From: Pseudomonas sp. Irchel 3E13
GTDB taxonomy: Bacteria > Pseudomonadota > Gammaproteobacteria > Pseudomonadales > Pseudomonadaceae
Reading direction: 5' to 3'
Assembly (NCBI RefSeq): GCF_900187455.1
Contig: NZ_FYDX01000007.1
Location: 248,001 to 312,000, forward strand
DNA length: 64,000 nt
The translations under genes were made by a program, and so were the position numbers. The notes under the pieces are model-generated. The model did not search any database and was not told the DNA's origin. It saw only the letters and a list, made by a program, of their open reading frames with translations. Shown piece after piece: positions 63,874 to 64,000 of the stretch (its first letter is position 1; each line of letters opens with the position of its first letter).

Positions 63874-64000
63874 AGCGCTGAAGCTGGCCGTGGTCGGCCA
63901 CACCAATGTCGGCAAGACCTCGCTGCTGCGGACCCTGACCCGCGATGTCGGCTTCGGCGAAGTGTCCCATCGCCCCAGCACCACCCGACATGTCGAAGGT
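63866..64000 (+). CDS. DUF3482-type GTPase (partial, C-terminus off the window)
   Basis: The ATG at 63866 begins MTKALKLAVVGHTNVGKTSL, with the G1 motif GHTNVGKTS near residues 11-19 and a G2-like Thr in RPSTTRHVEG. Forty-five residues are visible. The partner is the DUF2868 membrane protein just upstream; this pairing recurs in Pseudomonas. Function unknown. Confidence 0.85.
   Translation, partial: MTKALKLAVVGHTNVGKTSLLRTLTRDVGFGEVSHRPSTTRHVEG

Overview
The window is a chromosomal stretch of a Pseudomonas, most likely from the P. fluorescens/P. protegens side of the genus. The GC-rich coding sequence, the gene content and order (aroB-aroK-pilQPONM-ponA, priA-argS, pilT-yggS-proC-yggT-metXW, rpoH-ftsXEY, laoR/laoCBA-coaD-fdx-ggt, mutM, ilvD) and the Pseudomonas-type REP repeats all point there. 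The species call is inference; the genus is well supported. Most of the sequence is densely packed housekeeping DNA.

Layout. 1-6.6 kb (minus strand): a damX-like ATPase cut by the window edge, the shikimate genes aroB and aroK, then pilQ, a fused pilO-pilP gene, pilN and pilM. 6.7-9.7 kb: an accessory island in the leader of ponA. It holds a 558-bp segment of unknown origin, with a 44-residue membrane ORF and many RNA hairpins, followed by a complete group II intron with its reverse transcriptase/maturase/HNH protein. 9.8-19.2 kb: ponA, maeB, rpmE, priA, argS and an FtsN-like SPOR protein. 19.2-31.3 kb: a TM2 protein, an NlpC/P60 peptidase, pilT, yggS-proC-yggT, metX-metW, a DUF4426 gene, rdgB-hemW, trmB, thiG-thiS and mtgA. 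31.4-41 kb: rpoH, ftsX-ftsE-ftsY, a pair of M16 proteases (one without active-site residues), rsmD, a YheT-type hydrolase and a rhodanese.

41-45.5 kb is a laoR/laoCBA-type alcohol and aldehyde oxidation locus with a clear palindromic operator candidate. 45.6-54.6 kb: coaD, a 2[4Fe-4S] ferredoxin, ggt, mutM, an HDOD protein, rlmI, a hicAB toxin-antitoxin pair, a DUF2867 gene and ilvD. A 166-bp MITE-like element built around two REP sequences has split the terminator after ilvD. 54.9-59 kb is an iron-uptake signalling module (FecI-type sigma factor, FecR-type anti-sigma factor, TonB-dependent receptor with a signalling domain). 59.1-64 kb: phosphorylcholine phosphatase, a cystine symporter, folA, and a DUF2868/GTPase pair running off the right edge.

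The least explained part is 6.72-7.28 kb, next to the intron. Two copies of CGTTGTGCGAC, the exon-intron junction sequence, flank a structured segment of foreign appearance. Several other findings concern architecture: the PilO-PilP fusion, the short PilQ, a probable remnant of a nuclease gene, and a join near 19.2 kb between two gene blocks that lie on opposite sides of the origin in P. aeruginosa. I saw no rRNA, tRNA or CRISPR array.
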